IMG/VR virus record: IMGVR_UViG_3300025012_000079
Coordinates: 1-64,000 of that record
From: a virus
Strand: one strand, 5' to 3'
Length of the DNA: 64,000 bases
The notes under the pieces are model-generated. The model was not told where the DNA came from. It saw nothing but the letters and a program-made list of their open reading frames with translations, and ran no database searches. Positions 43,621 through 51,878 of this stretch are shown piece after piece. The position numbers and the translations under genes are program-made. The stretch's first letter is position 1, and each line of letters starts with the position of its first letter.

Positions 43621-43791
43621 TTAGTGATGCAGGACTCGAACCTGCATCCACTCGGTTAATACGACTTGTATCTGTGGCAAAGTCTACTTCCACATAACTA
43701 CTAACCTCATCTCTTGGCCTTGGCAGTAGCTTGCTGTACCTCTCGATTGTGGCCTAACGTCTCGGGCGTCTACCAGTTTCGCCACTCACTA
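43621..43791 (-). ncRNA. Leu-type tRNA-like RNA with about 85-90-nt insertion
   Basis: The 5' part (TAGTGAG-TG-GCGAAACTGGTAGACGC) has T8, A14, G18, G19, A21 and the tRNA-Leu style D arm. The 3' part has T arm GCAGG-TTCGAGT-CCTGC, acceptor strand ATCACTA pairing 6/7, and A73, but no encoded CCA. GTTAGGC after GAGAC could be an anticodon loop with UAG. A normal class II tRNA is about 85-90 nt; here 171 nt separate the ends. The extra part forms two arms, GGTTAGTA/TATTAACC enclosing GTGGAAG/CTTTGCCAC, and TTAGGCC/GGCCAA. It could be an interrupted tRNA or a tRNA-like regulator. Confidence 0.55.
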
Positions 43792-43803
43792 AATTAAAAC
43801 TGA

Positions 43804-44166
43804 TTACCGATTGTTGAACTGGGCCAGAACTGCATCACGAACTTCCGGAGGCAGATTGCCAAGTGCTTCCAAAGCTTTCTCCTCGGGAGTCTTAGTAATC
43901 CGCAGGGTCGGCTTCCAGTCGCTGAAATCCTCGGCTGCGATAGCCTCGTCAGTATTGCTGAACTCGTTATTGTCGTCTTTCTCTTCCAGCTTACGACGAA
44001 TAACTGCGCGGAAACTGACCTTCAGCTGGTTCTTTACCATGTTCACGGTAAGATCCTCACCGAGAGCCTGTACCATCTCCTCGATAGTTCCGAGGTTAAG
44101 AACTGCCGGCTCAGTTACAGTAATTTCCCTGCTGGCCTGGTTGCTAACTACTTTGATCATGCTCAT
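43804..44166 (-). CDS. GC-rich conserved early protein
   Basis: 120 residues. N-terminal beta segment, central KVSFRAVIRRKLEEK, then DWKPTLRITKTPEEKALEALGNLPPEVRDAVLAQ. The C-terminal helix parallels that of the 137-residue protein at 56723-57136 (EQKAIEAMAKLSPEQLAAI), so the two may be distant paralogues. Codons are much richer in GC than neighbours, as expected for a strongly expressed gene. It has its own promoter and a structured leader. Confidence 0.55.
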   Translation of the reverse strand: MSMIKVVSNQASREITVTEPAVLNLGTIEEMVQALGEDLTVNMVKNQLKVSFRAVIRRKLEEKDDNNEFSNTDEAIAAEDFSDWKPTLRITKTPEEKALEALGNLPPEVRDAVLAQFNNR

Positions 44167-44302
44167 TTTTGAATCTCCTAATTAGGGGTTTGTAGAATGG
44201 GCGATATGCCCGACTTGAAAACGGCTTTTTACGGCCCTTGGTGCTTTCCGGTAAAATCCGGTATTGTTCGGTAACAGTAACATAAAGAATCGCCCTTGTC
44301 AA
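44167..44302 (-). promoter_or_regulatory. Sigma70-like promoter and structured leader
   Basis: On the minus strand TTGACA (44302-44297), a 17-nt spacer and TACTGT (44279-44274) form a promoter for the gene ending at 43804. The leader of about 100 nt contains CCGG-ATTTTA-CCGG and GGGCATATCGCCC hairpins before AGGAGA. Confidence 0.65.
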
Positions 44303-44381
44303 CAGATTTCTTTATTTTTTTAGCCTTTTTACTATTTCATAAAATCCTTAAACACTTATTCAATCTATAGGTAAAGCTAAG

Positions 44382-44540
44382 TTATTTATCCAAACTTGTA
44401 ATAACATTTCTATTAGAGAATGGTTGCAAAGCTGCTTGGTCAATCGGAGGTGTTGGATACAATTGATCGATGAGAAGTACAAATAATCCTATGATTATAA
44501 AAGATGTGAGAAAAAGCAAAGTATTTTTTATTGTCTTCAT
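44382..44540 (-). CDS. 52-residue membrane-anchored protein
   Basis: ATG at 44540 behind GGAGGGTAAA. One hydrophobic helix at about 7-25 (LLFLTSFIIIGLFVLLI), then a polar tail. It lies before the promoter at 44.3 kb. Function unknown. Confidence 0.5.
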   Translation of the reverse strand: MKTIKNTLLFLTSFIIIGLFVLLIDQLYPTPPIDQAALQPFSNRNVITSLDK

Positions 44541-44580
44541 TTTACCCTCCAAATATGTAATCTAGCTATTCGCATTATTT

Positions 44581-44685
44581 TTATATCATTTTCGTAAGAG
44601 CTTTTACTTTTTCGTGTAAAAAAAGAATTAATGTTACACAAGCGAGTAAGAATAGCATGAAGTATTCGAGTAATCTTTCGCACAT
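44581..44685 (-). CDS. 34-residue membrane micropeptide
   Basis: ATG at 44685 behind GGAGGTATCA. Hydrophobic helix (YFMLFLLACVTLILFL) with a basic tail. Function unknown. Confidence 0.5.
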   Translation of the reverse strand: MCERLLEYFMLFLLACVTLILFLHEKVKALTKMI

Positions 44686-44720
44686 TGATACCTCCGTTAG
44701 TTTAGCTGCTTATTGAATTA

Positions 44721-44918
44721 TCAAGTACGAGTATTCCATTTCTTAAGCATTACAGTACGAAACTGCTCAATTGTATCATCATCTTCTTCACACTCAAAAT
44801 GCATATTGCAATTACGACAATGAATATGATCACAGGTATGTGGTTCCCATCCTTCCCAGCCATCACCGCACCATTGAACATCTGCTCCACAGAATGGACA
44901 TGGCTTTAGATCATTCAT
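44721..44918 (-). CDS. Lar-like restriction alleviation protein
   Basis: 65 residues. LKPCPFCG at 4-11, a later CRNC pair and the C-terminal WNTR match the Lar zinc-ribbon family, whose founder reduces host type I restriction by enhancing methylation. A phage with its own DNA methyltransferase would benefit. The family is broad, so the specific activity is uncertain. Confidence 0.65.
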   Translation of the reverse strand: MNDLKPCPFCGADVQWCGDGWEGWEPHTCDHIHCRNCNMHFECEEDDDTIEQFRTVMLKKWNTRT

Positions 44919-44921
44919 AGT

Positions 44922-45185
44922 TTATTTATCCTTATTAACTTTTTGTACAACTTCATCAAGTGCTTTCGTCTCATTAGTAACATCAATCAACATGTAGGAT
45001 TTTCCTCCTTGAACTACTTTACAAATGCCTAAAGCATCAACAGTTACGACAGGCACGAGGTTTGCTCTTTCTTTCAGTTCGGCTATCATCTTATTCTTTT
45101 CTAAATCAGCCTTAGCTACAAAGAATATTATAACAGCCCAAAAAAGGATCTTAATAGTCAAATCTATTATTTTATCTTTATGCAT
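44922..45185 (-). CDS. Membrane-anchored hypothetical protein
   Basis: 87 residues: N-terminal helix (IKILFWAVIIFFVAKA, about 11-26), then a coiled-coil/soluble part ending in Lys/Asp. Single-pass anchor topology. No family recognised. Confidence 0.5.
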   Translation of the reverse strand: MHKDKIIDLTIKILFWAVIIFFVAKADLEKNKMIAELKERANLVPVVTVDALGICKVVQGGKSYMLIDVTNETKALDEVVQKVNKDK

Positions 45186-45186
45186 A

Positions 45187-45471
45187 TTAATCTAATCCCT
45201 TATCTGTGGGTAGTACTTCCTTAATGATCGGATCAATGATTTGAAGACTACCAACAAGCTCAGCAAGTTTTTTAGATATGCTAGAAATAGTATCGGCTTT
45301 AGAGGCTAAAGTATAAAGTTGATCATACATCTCAGACACTTTAATGAGTTGGCCTACTTTTAACTTTGCTGTTGAATCAGCAAATTCTGAATAATAACCA
45401 GTTAAATTAGAAAGTTCTTTTCTTGATGCCTCTAGTATAAAACCATTTTCTGTTTTACCTATAATTCTCAT
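45187..45471 (-). CDS. Hypothetical protein
   Basis: 94 residues, helix-rich C-terminal part (ISSISKKLAELVGSLQIIDP). No family recognised. Confidence 0.45.
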   Translation of the reverse strand: MRIIGKTENGFILEASRKELSNLTGYYSEFADSTAKLKVGQLIKVSEMYDQLYTLASKADTISSISKKLAELVGSLQIIDPIIKEVLPTDKGLD

Positions 45472-45497
45472 TTTATAAGTTCTCCTTTTAATTTAGG

Positions 45498-45659
45498 TTA
45501 TTTGTTATCTAAGTTAATTAACTCAGCTTTATAACATTGAGCATTTATATAAACTCCGCCTAAAGCATTACATTTAGATATTCTTTTATCTGTATAAAAG
45601 ATACTAAAAATTACTAATACAATTAAGAAAATCATTGTAGCTGTCAACAACTTTTCCAT
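45498..45659 (-). CDS. 53-residue membrane protein
   Basis: Hydrophobic helix at about 4-22 (LLTATMIFLIVLVIFSIFY) followed by a short polar domain with two Cys. Fits the micropeptide pattern of this block. Confidence 0.45.
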   Translation of the reverse strand: MEKLLTATMIFLIVLVIFSIFYTDKRISKCNALGGVYINAQCYKAELINLDNK

Positions 45660-45675
45660 AGCTTATTTCTCTAAG

Positions 45676-45846
45676 TTATTTGTTAATAATTAATATTCTT
45701 CTATTAGTATCTGTAACAAAATAAATCAGTTCGTTTGGCCGCTTGTTGATGGCATGTTTATGATTCCAGGCATAAAAAGTTTCGCCGCGAGAAGTCTGGT
45801 AAAGGTTCATTCCGAGGAGTTCTGGCAAGAATTTGCGCTTTATCAC
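45676..45846 (-). CDS. 56-residue basic protein (GTG start)
   Basis: GTG at 45846 behind AAGGAGG with 8-nt spacing. The product is basic with an N-terminal VIKRKFLPELLG and a beta-like end (LIYFVTDTNRRILIIN). The strong ribosome site supports the GTG. Function unknown. Confidence 0.5.
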   Translation of the reverse strand: MIKRKFLPELLGMNLYQTSRGETFYAWNHKHAINKRPNELIYFVTDTNRRILIINK

Positions 45847-45849
45847 CTT

Positions 45850-46023
45850 TTAAGCCTCCTTCTCAGTTAGAATAAATATTGATTCATAGAAAGCATGAAT
45901 TGCCATTGCTATCTCAATAGTGCTTTTACCTTTCATTAGGTCAAGCATAACAGATATGCAGATTTCACAAGATAAGCCTTCTCGATATAGTGTAATTATT
46001 TTCTTGAGTTGTCGTTTGTTCAT
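45850..46023 (-). CDS. 57-residue hypothetical protein
   Basis: ATG 46023 behind AAGGAG; helical (MNKRQLKKIITLYREGLS...). Its last codons contain the ribosome site of the next gene, suggesting coupling. Confidence 0.5.
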   Translation of the reverse strand: MNKRQLKKIITLYREGLSCEICISVMLDLMKGKSTIEIAMAIHAFYESIFILTEKEA

Positions 46024-46044
46024 AGGTTAGGCTCCTTAATTGTT

Positions 46045-46341
46045 TTAGCTAAGCTGGCGAATAAGCTGCTGTCGTGCAACTTTCAGTATTTCGCCCTTCT
46101 TTTCTTCCGAGAGTTTCCAGTAATAATAATCATCAGCATGACAGATGGTTGTCCACCAACCAGTTTGAAGGTAATTGTTAGTAAATTGGCAATACCTGCC
46201 ACTATATTCTAAGGCATGATAAAACGAAACATAGGTATAACCAACAGGCCAGCCTCCTGTATTATCAATTGCTTGCATGAAATCTTCCATTTTCATGCCT
46301 GGATGTGTGTGAATCAACTCTATTCGAATTAAATTTTTCAT
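46045..46341 (-). CDS. Hypothetical protein
   Basis: 98 residues, Tyr/Trp-rich, with HTHPGMKMEDF near the start. It follows the helicase gene by one base. No family recognised. Confidence 0.45.
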   Translation of the reverse strand: MKNLIRIELIHTHPGMKMEDFMQAIDNTGGWPVGYTYVSFYHALEYSGRYCQFTNNYLQTGWWTTICHADDYYYWKLSEEKKGEILKVARQQLIRQLS

Positions 46342-46342
46342 A

Positions 46343-47893
46343 TTAATGACCCTCCTTAAACCCTAATTCAAGTATATTTGGAATATCTTCATCAAAATTA
46401 GAATTAATATTACGTTCAGTCATTTGATCTACTTGCCATTGTTCATAAGCAACCTTTCGAGCCTTATCAAAAGTGTGAGGCCAACAAGCTTCACATTTGC
46501 TCACATCGAGTTGATGCAATGCTCGACTGGCAGCTACATATAATATGTTGGTTTCTTCAGTTGTTGGATTCCCCTGATCAGACGGAATTTTGAAATCATT
46601 TGCCAGCCTCACTCTAGACCATTCTAAACCTTTTGCTTTATGTGCAGTAGTTATAGTTACATCGGCTTCGTTTGGATCTTCTACAGTTGATTCAAGAATA
46701 GATAGTAAGCGCTCCCTGCCATAGAGTTCGATTAATTTGAGGATAGGCTTAATATCCCCGCCCATCGGAGAATTGGCATATTCAACAAGATCAACAAAGT
46801 TCTTAAAAAGGAATAGGTCTGGATGATTTGAATATCCCTGGAGCTTGAGCTGAATTATAGAGTTGATAAGGTATGTAAGTTGTTGCGTTCCTCCAAGGAT
46901 GTGGACTGATAGATTTTTTCCAAGAGCTTCGATTGTTTCTGCAATAATTCCTTTGTTTGTCCTGCATAGGATGGCATCCACAGCTGGAAGTGGCTCGTAA
47001 TGAATTGAAGAAGTAACATCATCGTTGCCGTGAAATGGAACATAGTCAAATTGATATGGATAGTAGCCAGTAATTATGGTGTTTGCCATACTTGCGATGT
47101 TTTCCCCAAAACGGAAACTTCTAGTAATGTAGAGCTTTGCCAGATTGTCATCCTGGAGTGCATTAACGGCTCCACGCCAACTGTAGATTTGCTGGAAACA
47201 GTCGCCAACAAATATTTTCTGGCAACTTTGATTCTTGATAACTTGTGCAATAACTGGGTTGCTGTCTTGATATTCGTCAAAGAAGATAAAATCTTTGTTA
47301 ATTATTGGATTTGTGAGTGCCCAGATTTTCAAATACACATCATGGGTGATTGGCATAGGCTTATTAACATTTGCCATTTCGTTAAATACAAGATTTGCGT
47401 GTTGCACAAGATCCTCACGCATAATATCTAGGTCGGCATCCTGAAGAATTGTTAATCTGGGCAAATGTTTGTACTGAATAACTTCGTCGCTGGAATAGCA
47501 ATATTTGCGAATCGTATTGAGAATGAGATAACCCTTGTTGGCTGGACTATTATAAAGTTGCCATTCACCGATATCGAAAGTATCCGCTAGTTGTTTACCT
47601 GTCAATTTGCTAAGCTTCTTCTTGTATTTGTAGCCGACTGCTCCATAGGCAAGCGCATGGCCAGTTTTGCACATTATGTTGCTGGAAAACTTGGTTGCAG
47701 CTTCTTGAGCGAGAAGCTTGTTGAATGAAATGGACAAGCCATATCCTGACATTTTGCGAGCCATTGCAAGCAACAAGAAGGTTTTGCCACTTCCAGGAGG
47801 AGCCTGGATAGCATAATTGTTTCCGTCAAGAATTGTGTTGACATGTGCTTCTTGTTCGGTGGTAAGAGTTTTACCTTTGTATTTCATTACCAT
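46343..47893 (-). CDS. UvrD/Rep-family superfamily 1 helicase
   Basis: 516 residues. Motif I APPGSGKT at 31-38, motif II FFDEYQD, motif III GDCFQQIYSWRGA, motif V TAHKAKGLEW and motif VI ILYVAASRA are all present in order. It would unwind DNA 3' to 5' during replication or recombination. It is shorter than UvrD (about 720), lacking much of the 2B domain, as in many phage forms. Confidence 0.88.
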   Translation of the reverse strand: MVMKYKGKTLTTEQEAHVNTILDGNNYAIQAPPGSGKTFLLLAMARKMSGYGLSISFNKLLAQEAATKFSSNIMCKTGHALAYGAVGYKYKKKLSKLTGKQLADTFDIGEWQLYNSPANKGYLILNTIRKYCYSSDEVIQYKHLPRLTILQDADLDIMREDLVQHANLVFNEMANVNKPMPITHDVYLKIWALTNPIINKDFIFFDEYQDSNPVIAQVIKNQSCQKIFVGDCFQQIYSWRGAVNALQDDNLAKLYITRSFRFGENIASMANTIITGYYPYQFDYVPFHGNDDVTSSIHYEPLPAVDAILCRTNKGIIAETIEALGKNLSVHILGGTQQLTYLINSIIQLKLQGYSNHPDLFLFKNFVDLVEYANSPMGGDIKPILKLIELYGRERLLSILESTVEDPNEADVTITTAHKAKGLEWSRVRLANDFKIPSDQGNPTTEETNILYVAASRALHQLDVSKCEACWPHTFDKARKVAYEQWQVDQMTERNINSNFDEDIPNILELGFKEGH

Positions 47894-47903
47894 AGCGTTA
47901 CCT

Positions 47904-48119
47904 TTATATTTTATGGAGCTGTATTCCTAAAGAAGCACAATAAGACATTAACTGTATAACAGCTAATTCTTTAGCTCTCTTATGCTGGCATTCTTCCTCA
48001 GTCATGTTAGCTATTCTTTCTCGCTCTTTTTGAATACGATTTTCACGTTCAATGATAGTCTTTTCAATTGCAACTGCTTTTCGATGATCAAAAGTTCCAC
48101 GTCGTTTAGCTTGCCCCAT
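47904..48119 (-). CDS. MGQAKxRGTF-type small phage protein
   Basis: 71 residues beginning MGQAKRRGTFDHRKAVAIEK, a start shared by many small phage proteins of unknown role. Charged helix in the middle. One-base overlap with the upstream gene. Confidence 0.6.
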   Translation of the reverse strand: MGQAKRRGTFDHRKAVAIEKTIIERENRIQKERERIANMTEEECQHKRAKELAVIQLMSYCASLGIQLHKI

Positions 48120-48358
48120 TAAATATCTCCGTAGTCATAATAATCTGGTTCATCCATCTCAGCATCCGGCACATCTACCTCGCAGCAATCCGTTACAGGT
48201 GAGCCATAATCAGATGGATAGTGAATGCCTGCTTGGCCAGCTGTGCAATGAGTGCCAGAATAGCTAAATGAGTCGTCTAAGGCAATTATGCGACAGGGCT
48301 GATGGCAAGCTGGGCAAAGAAAGTTAGTTGGTGTCTTATAATGTGGAAGGTTTTTCAT
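48119..48358 (-). CDS. Small zinc-finger-like protein
   Basis: 79 residues with CPACHQPC at 15-22 and further Cys/His (THC, DCC), then an acidic Tyr/Asp tail. Probably binds zinc. Function unknown. Confidence 0.5.
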   Translation of the reverse strand: MKNLPHYKTPTNFLCPACHQPCRIIALDDSFSYSGTHCTAGQAGIHYPSDYGSPVTDCCEVDVPDAEMDEPDYYDYGDI

Positions 48359-48363
48359 GGTGA

Positions 48364-48639
48364 TTATTTATTACTTAACCAGTTGTTAAACTTCTTTTCA
48401 CTTCCCCAACAGGGACTTGGTGCTTCATTATATAAGAAGCCTATGTAAGCTGGCAGATTTTGAATGTTTTCGTCATCTGCATGTTCAATAGCACCACGAA
48501 GATCATTTTTAAGAACTGCTGAGAGAAAACCTCCTGGTTTAATGTGTCCTTCAATGTAACGCTCCAATCCATGCATCATACGTTCAGGGATGTAAAAAGT
48601 ACGAAAAGAATATTGTTCATTCTTAGTGAAGTCCCACAT
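48364..48639 (-). CDS. Conserved phage protein
   Basis: 91 residues. IPERMMHGLERYIEGHIKPGGFLSAVLKNDL followed by NLPAYIGFLYNEAPSPCWGS matches a recurrent small phage family of unknown function. Confidence 0.6.
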   Translation of the reverse strand: MWDFTKNEQYSFRTFYIPERMMHGLERYIEGHIKPGGFLSAVLKNDLRGAIEHADDENIQNLPAYIGFLYNEAPSPCWGSEKKFNNWLSNK

Positions 48640-48653
48640 AATAGTGCCCCTTT

Positions 48654-48842
48654 TTACATTAGATCGGTTAAATAATCTGGCTCTAGGCCAAAGTATTCTT
48701 CACATATATTTTCAGCGGATTCAAGAGCATTAAAAGCTATGTATTCTTGCAAGGCTTCCCTGGCTTGCTTGATTATGCCTTGTGCTTCAAGTGAAGAGAT
48801 GCCATCACGTCGCATTAGAACTTCTTTAATAGATTCGCACAT
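48654..48842 (-). CDS. Conserved small phage protein
   Basis: 62 residues, helical, ending in FGLEPDYLTDLM, a signature of a common small phage family with unknown role. Confidence 0.55.
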   Translation of the reverse strand: MCESIKEVLMRRDGISSLEAQGIIKQAREALQEYIAFNALESAENICEEYFGLEPDYLTDLM

Positions 48843-48877
48843 AACAACCTCCGTTAGTATTGAACTACTGGTTCTTG

Positions 48878-48970
48878 TTATGAGATGGTGTGTTGATAAT
48901 CCATTTCTCCTGCAATACCAAATAAGACTAAGATTATAATGTATGCAAGGAGTTTGAATATTAATTTCAT
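48878..48970 (-). CDS. 30-residue membrane micropeptide
   Basis: ATG 48970 behind GGAG. Hydrophobic helix (LIFKLLAYIIILVLFGIAG) and a short polar end. Function unknown. Confidence 0.45.
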   Translation of the reverse strand: MKLIFKLLAYIIILVLFGIAGEMDYQHTIS

Positions 48971-48974
48971 TGAT

Positions 48975-49235
48975 TTACTCCAGATCAGTTAAATGCATTC
49001 TCCTGGTTACTTTGGTTTGGCTGAATTTCTGCCTTACAAAGTCTATAGATTCTTGACTTGGTGGAGATTTTGGATCTTGGCAAAGATAAATAATTCCGTA
49101 GTAAAAAGTAAGTTTGATAAGCTGACTAGTTGTTGTTAATTCAGCTGGATCAATGCCTTTAGCCAGTAGGCCGTCACGTGCTTTGGCAAGGTCTTCAATA
49201 GTCATGCGAGTTGAAACTACGCGGGCTTTACTCAT
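48975..49235 (-). CDS. Ribbon-helix-helix-like protein
   Basis: 86 residues. VSTRMTIEDLAKARDGLLAKGIDPAELTTTSQLIKLTFYYGI follows the strand-helix-helix layout of two related proteins at 49573 and 54764. Possible DNA-binding regulator; paralogy is inferred from pattern, not alignment scores. Confidence 0.5.
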   Translation of the reverse strand: MSKARVVSTRMTIEDLAKARDGLLAKGIDPAELTTTSQLIKLTFYYGIIYLCQDPKSPPSQESIDFVRQKFSQTKVTRRMHLTDLE

Positions 49236-49262
49236 GGGTGGGTTCCTTTAATTGATTGATTG

Positions 49263-49571
49263 TTAGTATTTACCAAAAGAACATAGATTCCAGTGCTGTT
49301 CTAAATCTTGTTTATATTCTTCAGTGCTTATCCAACTCCTAGCCTCTTCTTCTGTTTCAAATACTCGATTAAGATTGTTTACATAGGATTCATTTTCATA
49401 TTCAATACCAATATCAGACAAGTACCAGTCATAAGTGAAATCTGTTCTGAAATTATGTACTGTAGCTTTAGGTATCATTATAGCTTCAAATTGTATTGCT
49501 GATATTGAACCAACACATACTGCATAATATGTTTTACAAATAACAATGTTGTTTACGTGTATTCTTTTCAT
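49263..49571 (-). CDS. Hypothetical protein
   Basis: 102 residues from the ATG at 49571 (AGAGG upstream); the longer frame to 49604 is rejected. Contains VFETEEEARSWISTEEYK. No family recognised. Confidence 0.45.
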   Translation of the reverse strand: MKRIHVNNIVICKTYYAVCVGSISAIQFEAIMIPKATVHNFRTDFTYDWYLSDIGIEYENESYVNNLNRVFETEEEARSWISTEEYKQDLEQHWNLCSFGKY

Positions 49572-49572
49572 A

Positions 49573-49854
49573 TTATACCTCTTGATGAGTGACTTTTTCC
49601 TCATCTGCTAAGGATGCCAGGTTGATTTCTTTCTTTTTTGGATTGATGATAAAGATCTGGATTTCTTGCATAATGTCTTGGTCAACTTCATCTGTTTGAC
49701 CAATGGTCATTTTTGCCAGGTAATCTGTGTAGAGGATCTTAACCAGTTGGCTAAGGCTTGTAAGTTGGAAGTTCGGCTCCAGGCTGCGAACAATCTGAAG
49801 GCCACGAGCAAGCTGATGGTTAGTGAGACGAAATGTTATGATTGGACTGCTCAT
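49573..49854 (-). CDS. Ribbon-helix-helix-like protein
   Basis: 93 residues beginning MSSPIITFRLTNHQLARGLQIVRSLEP. The N-terminus is close to that of the 192-residue protein at 54764-55342 (MSSPHMSFRLNHYQLAKALRI), so they are likely paralogues. Expected to dimerise and bind DNA. Confidence 0.55.
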   Translation of the reverse strand: MSSPIITFRLTNHQLARGLQIVRSLEPNFQLTSLSQLVKILYTDYLAKMTIGQTDEVDQDIMQEIQIFIINPKKKEINLASLADEEKVTHQEV

Positions 49855-49856
49855 GA

Positions 49857-50303
49857 TTAATTACCAATAGTTTGAGTTGCTTTAAAGGTTTGGATGATAG
49901 CTTGTTGTTGTTCTTTACTTAGGGTTGAAAGAATCTGCTGGCAAAGCAGTTCAATATTGACTGGTTCACTGGTTTTTGGCACCCTAATTTTGGTTGATTC
50001 CTTCATTTTGATTGCATGTTTATTCATGTTGAGATTGTAATCTATGGCCTGGTAAATGCTGGCTACTTCTTTCCAGGCTTCATAAGCTTTATGGTATGTG
50101 GCCTGAGTAGTTTCTTTTTCCTTATTCAGGGGGATGAGTTTAGCTTTGGTAGATTCTAACAATGCGGATAGTTCTTTCTGGTAGCAAGTCTTGCAAAGAT
50201 GTTCGGACAGTCCAATCTTGCTAATGTTATGAATTTCTTTTTCTGTTAAGTTGAAGCCGATTGCTTCATTGAGAGTGTTGCAAACTGGACAGAGTTTTTT
50301 CAT
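49857..50303 (-). CDS. Zinc-ribbon coiled-coil protein
   Basis: 148 residues. CPVC at 5-8 and CKTC near 38 form a likely zinc ribbon, followed by a long charged helix. Possibly a nucleic-acid or host-protein binder. Unknown. Confidence 0.5.
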   Translation of the reverse strand: MKKLCPVCNTLNEAIGFNLTEKEIHNISKIGLSEHLCKTCYQKELSALLESTKAKLIPLNKEKETTQATYHKAYEAWKEVASIYQAIDYNLNMNKHAIKMKESTKIRVPKTSEPVNIELLCQQILSTLSKEQQQAIIQTFKATQTIGN

Positions 50304-50314
50304 ATTTAAGCTCC

Positions 50315-50638
50315 TTAAAATGGACAGCCTTCGAAATCTCCAAGACCTCTTTGTTTATATAATATTATTCCAGTAGTTTTTATTTCTTTAATAATCTCAA
50401 AGATTTCATCTAAGCTCTCTGCAAAACCTAAGCAACAAGCACCTTCAGTTTTTTCTTCTTCATTTAAGGGAGCAAATTTATATCCATTATTTGTAACTAA
50501 TGAAAAGCTCCAGTAAGATATTATATTTTTATCTAAGTCTATTTTCTTAATATATGCTGGCATTGTATCACCATTTCTAAATACATAGATAAACTCGTGA
50601 CCTTGGAAAGACATAATATCTTCTGCTGTCATTGTCAT
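50315..50638 (-). CDS. Hypothetical protein
   Basis: 107 residues, beta-rich first half (YVFRNGDTMPAYIKKIDL), helical middle. One-base overlap with the upstream gene. No family recognised. Confidence 0.45.
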   Translation of the reverse strand: MTMTAEDIMSFQGHEFIYVFRNGDTMPAYIKKIDLDKNIISYWSFSLVTNNGYKFAPLNEEEKTEGACCLGFAESLDEIFEIIKEIKTTGIILYKQRGLGDFEGCPF

Positions 50639-50874
50639 TATGACCTCCGTAAGACTGCAAATATTTCATTACTGTGGGATTGCTTAGTCAGGGTTTGTTT
50701 CTGAAATTTCAAGGTGTTGCCAGCTTTGAGCCAGTTAATCAGTTCAAAGTATGTCACATTGGCAAGATACTTCCATCCCATATGGGTTCCAAATCTGTTG
50801 TAGAAACGAATCGTTTTGCCTTTCATAATTGTAACATGGCCTCCTAAGTGTGAATTTATGTAATGGGCGTTCAC
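50638..50874 (-). CDS. Hypothetical protein
   Basis: 78 residues, basic, with INSHLGGHVTIMKGKTIRFYNRFG. No family recognised. Confidence 0.45.
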   Translation of the reverse strand: MNAHYINSHLGGHVTIMKGKTIRFYNRFGTHMGWKYLANVTYFELINWLKAGNTLKFQKQTLTKQSHSNEIFAVLRRS

Positions 50875-50889
50875 AGATGAACAGCGAAA

Positions 50890-51450
50890 CTAAACATTTG
50901 GTAATATGACAGGGTCAGAAATTTTTTTTATTTTCTTCATTTTGTAGTGATAACAATCATTTGGAAGATATTCAGTTTCTATTTCAACAAATTTTAATAA
51001 CTTGTTATTAAGTATACAAGGACTACAAGTTATATCTGATGCAACTGGTGCAGGGATATGCTTTTCAGGTGTGAATTTGTATGCTTCTTTCCATGAAGCA
51101 ATTGAAAGTTCGTGAAGCTTACTATCAATACTATCTTTCCAACAACTGTCATGATTACTTGCATTTGTAAAGTTTTCTACAATTAGAGCATTTATTTCAG
51201 AACTCCATCTAAAAGTATTATCTATTGAAATAAATACTTTATGTGGTTTAACTACAATAATATGAACATTATTTCGATCACTATTTTTCCATTTTTCATG
51301 GTAAGTATTTCCATTCTTTTCATATCCATGCTGATTGCATGATATTTCTATTTTAAAATAAATACCTTGGTTATTTTTCATATTACGATTATCTATTACC
51401 AATTGTTGAGCTAAACAATAAATCCAATTATAAGTTGCTCGATTTTCCAT
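50890..51450 (-). CDS. Hypothetical protein
   Basis: 186 residues, mixed alpha/beta, including HIIVVKPHKVFISI and a CSPC pair near 143. No family recognised. Confidence 0.5.
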   Translation of the reverse strand: MENRATYNWIYCLAQQLVIDNRNMKNNQGIYFKIEISCNQHGYEKNGNTYHEKWKNSDRNNVHIIVVKPHKVFISIDNTFRWSSEINALIVENFTNASNHDSCWKDSIDSKLHELSIASWKEAYKFTPEKHIPAPVASDITCSPCILNNKLLKFVEIETEYLPNDCYHYKMKKIKKISDPVILPNV

Positions 51451-51462
51451 TTTATAATCTCC

Positions 51463-51615
51463 TTACTGAATGTTGATCTTAATCTCTATGTCATCAGCAA
51501 GCACTATGCCCATATTAATTGCTGCATAAACTTCATCTTCGCCGAACAGAATAATTGCAATCAATAAGAAATCATGCTTGAATGGATCAGTTATAAGCCA
51601 GTCGATGATGTTCAT
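51463..51615 (-). CDS. 50-residue hypothetical protein
   Basis: MNIIDWLITDPFKHDFLLIA start, hydrophobic middle, acidic end. Weak AAGAAG site. Supported mainly by filling a gap with good codon use. Confidence 0.4.
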   Translation of the reverse strand: MNIIDWLITDPFKHDFLLIAIILFGEDEVYAAINMGIVLADDIEIKINIQ

Positions 51616-51635
51616 GTTTGCTTCTTGGTTGAATA

Positions 51636-51836
51636 TTACATTTTGGATGGATGAACTTGCAGAGCCTCAACAATTGGCTGGAATACTTCCTTTGCTTCGT
51701 TAATTCCAAAGAAGACTAGCAAAGCAACTGTAGCTATTGCACCAATTGCCCAAAGAATTCCCAGACAAATAGACTCAGTATGCATGGCTTCAAGAGGTGT
51801 GAAATGGTTCTTATTGCTACTTGGATTAGATTTCAT
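51636..51836 (-). CDS. Small membrane protein
   Basis: 66 residues from ATG 51836 (GGAG upstream; the ATG at 51848 overlaps that site). One helix at about 25-45 (GILWAIGAIATVALLVFFG). Function unknown. Confidence 0.5.
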   Translation of the reverse strand: MKSNPSSNKNHFTPLEAMHTESICLGILWAIGAIATVALLVFFGINEAKEVFQPIVEALQVHPSKM

Positions 51837-51878
51837 GTCTGTCTCCATTGTTGAGGTTATTAAATTGACTAACTCATA

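Noticed and set aside
43382-43693. Open frames on both strands across the 43.5-kb RNA region (60-77 codons)
   Set aside because: They lack ribosome sites, overlap stable hairpins and the T arm of the tRNA-like RNA, and show no protein-like pattern.
43621-43791. tmRNA
   Set aside because: No GACGGG-type 5' domain, no resume codon followed by an ALAA-like tag, and a full D arm is present.
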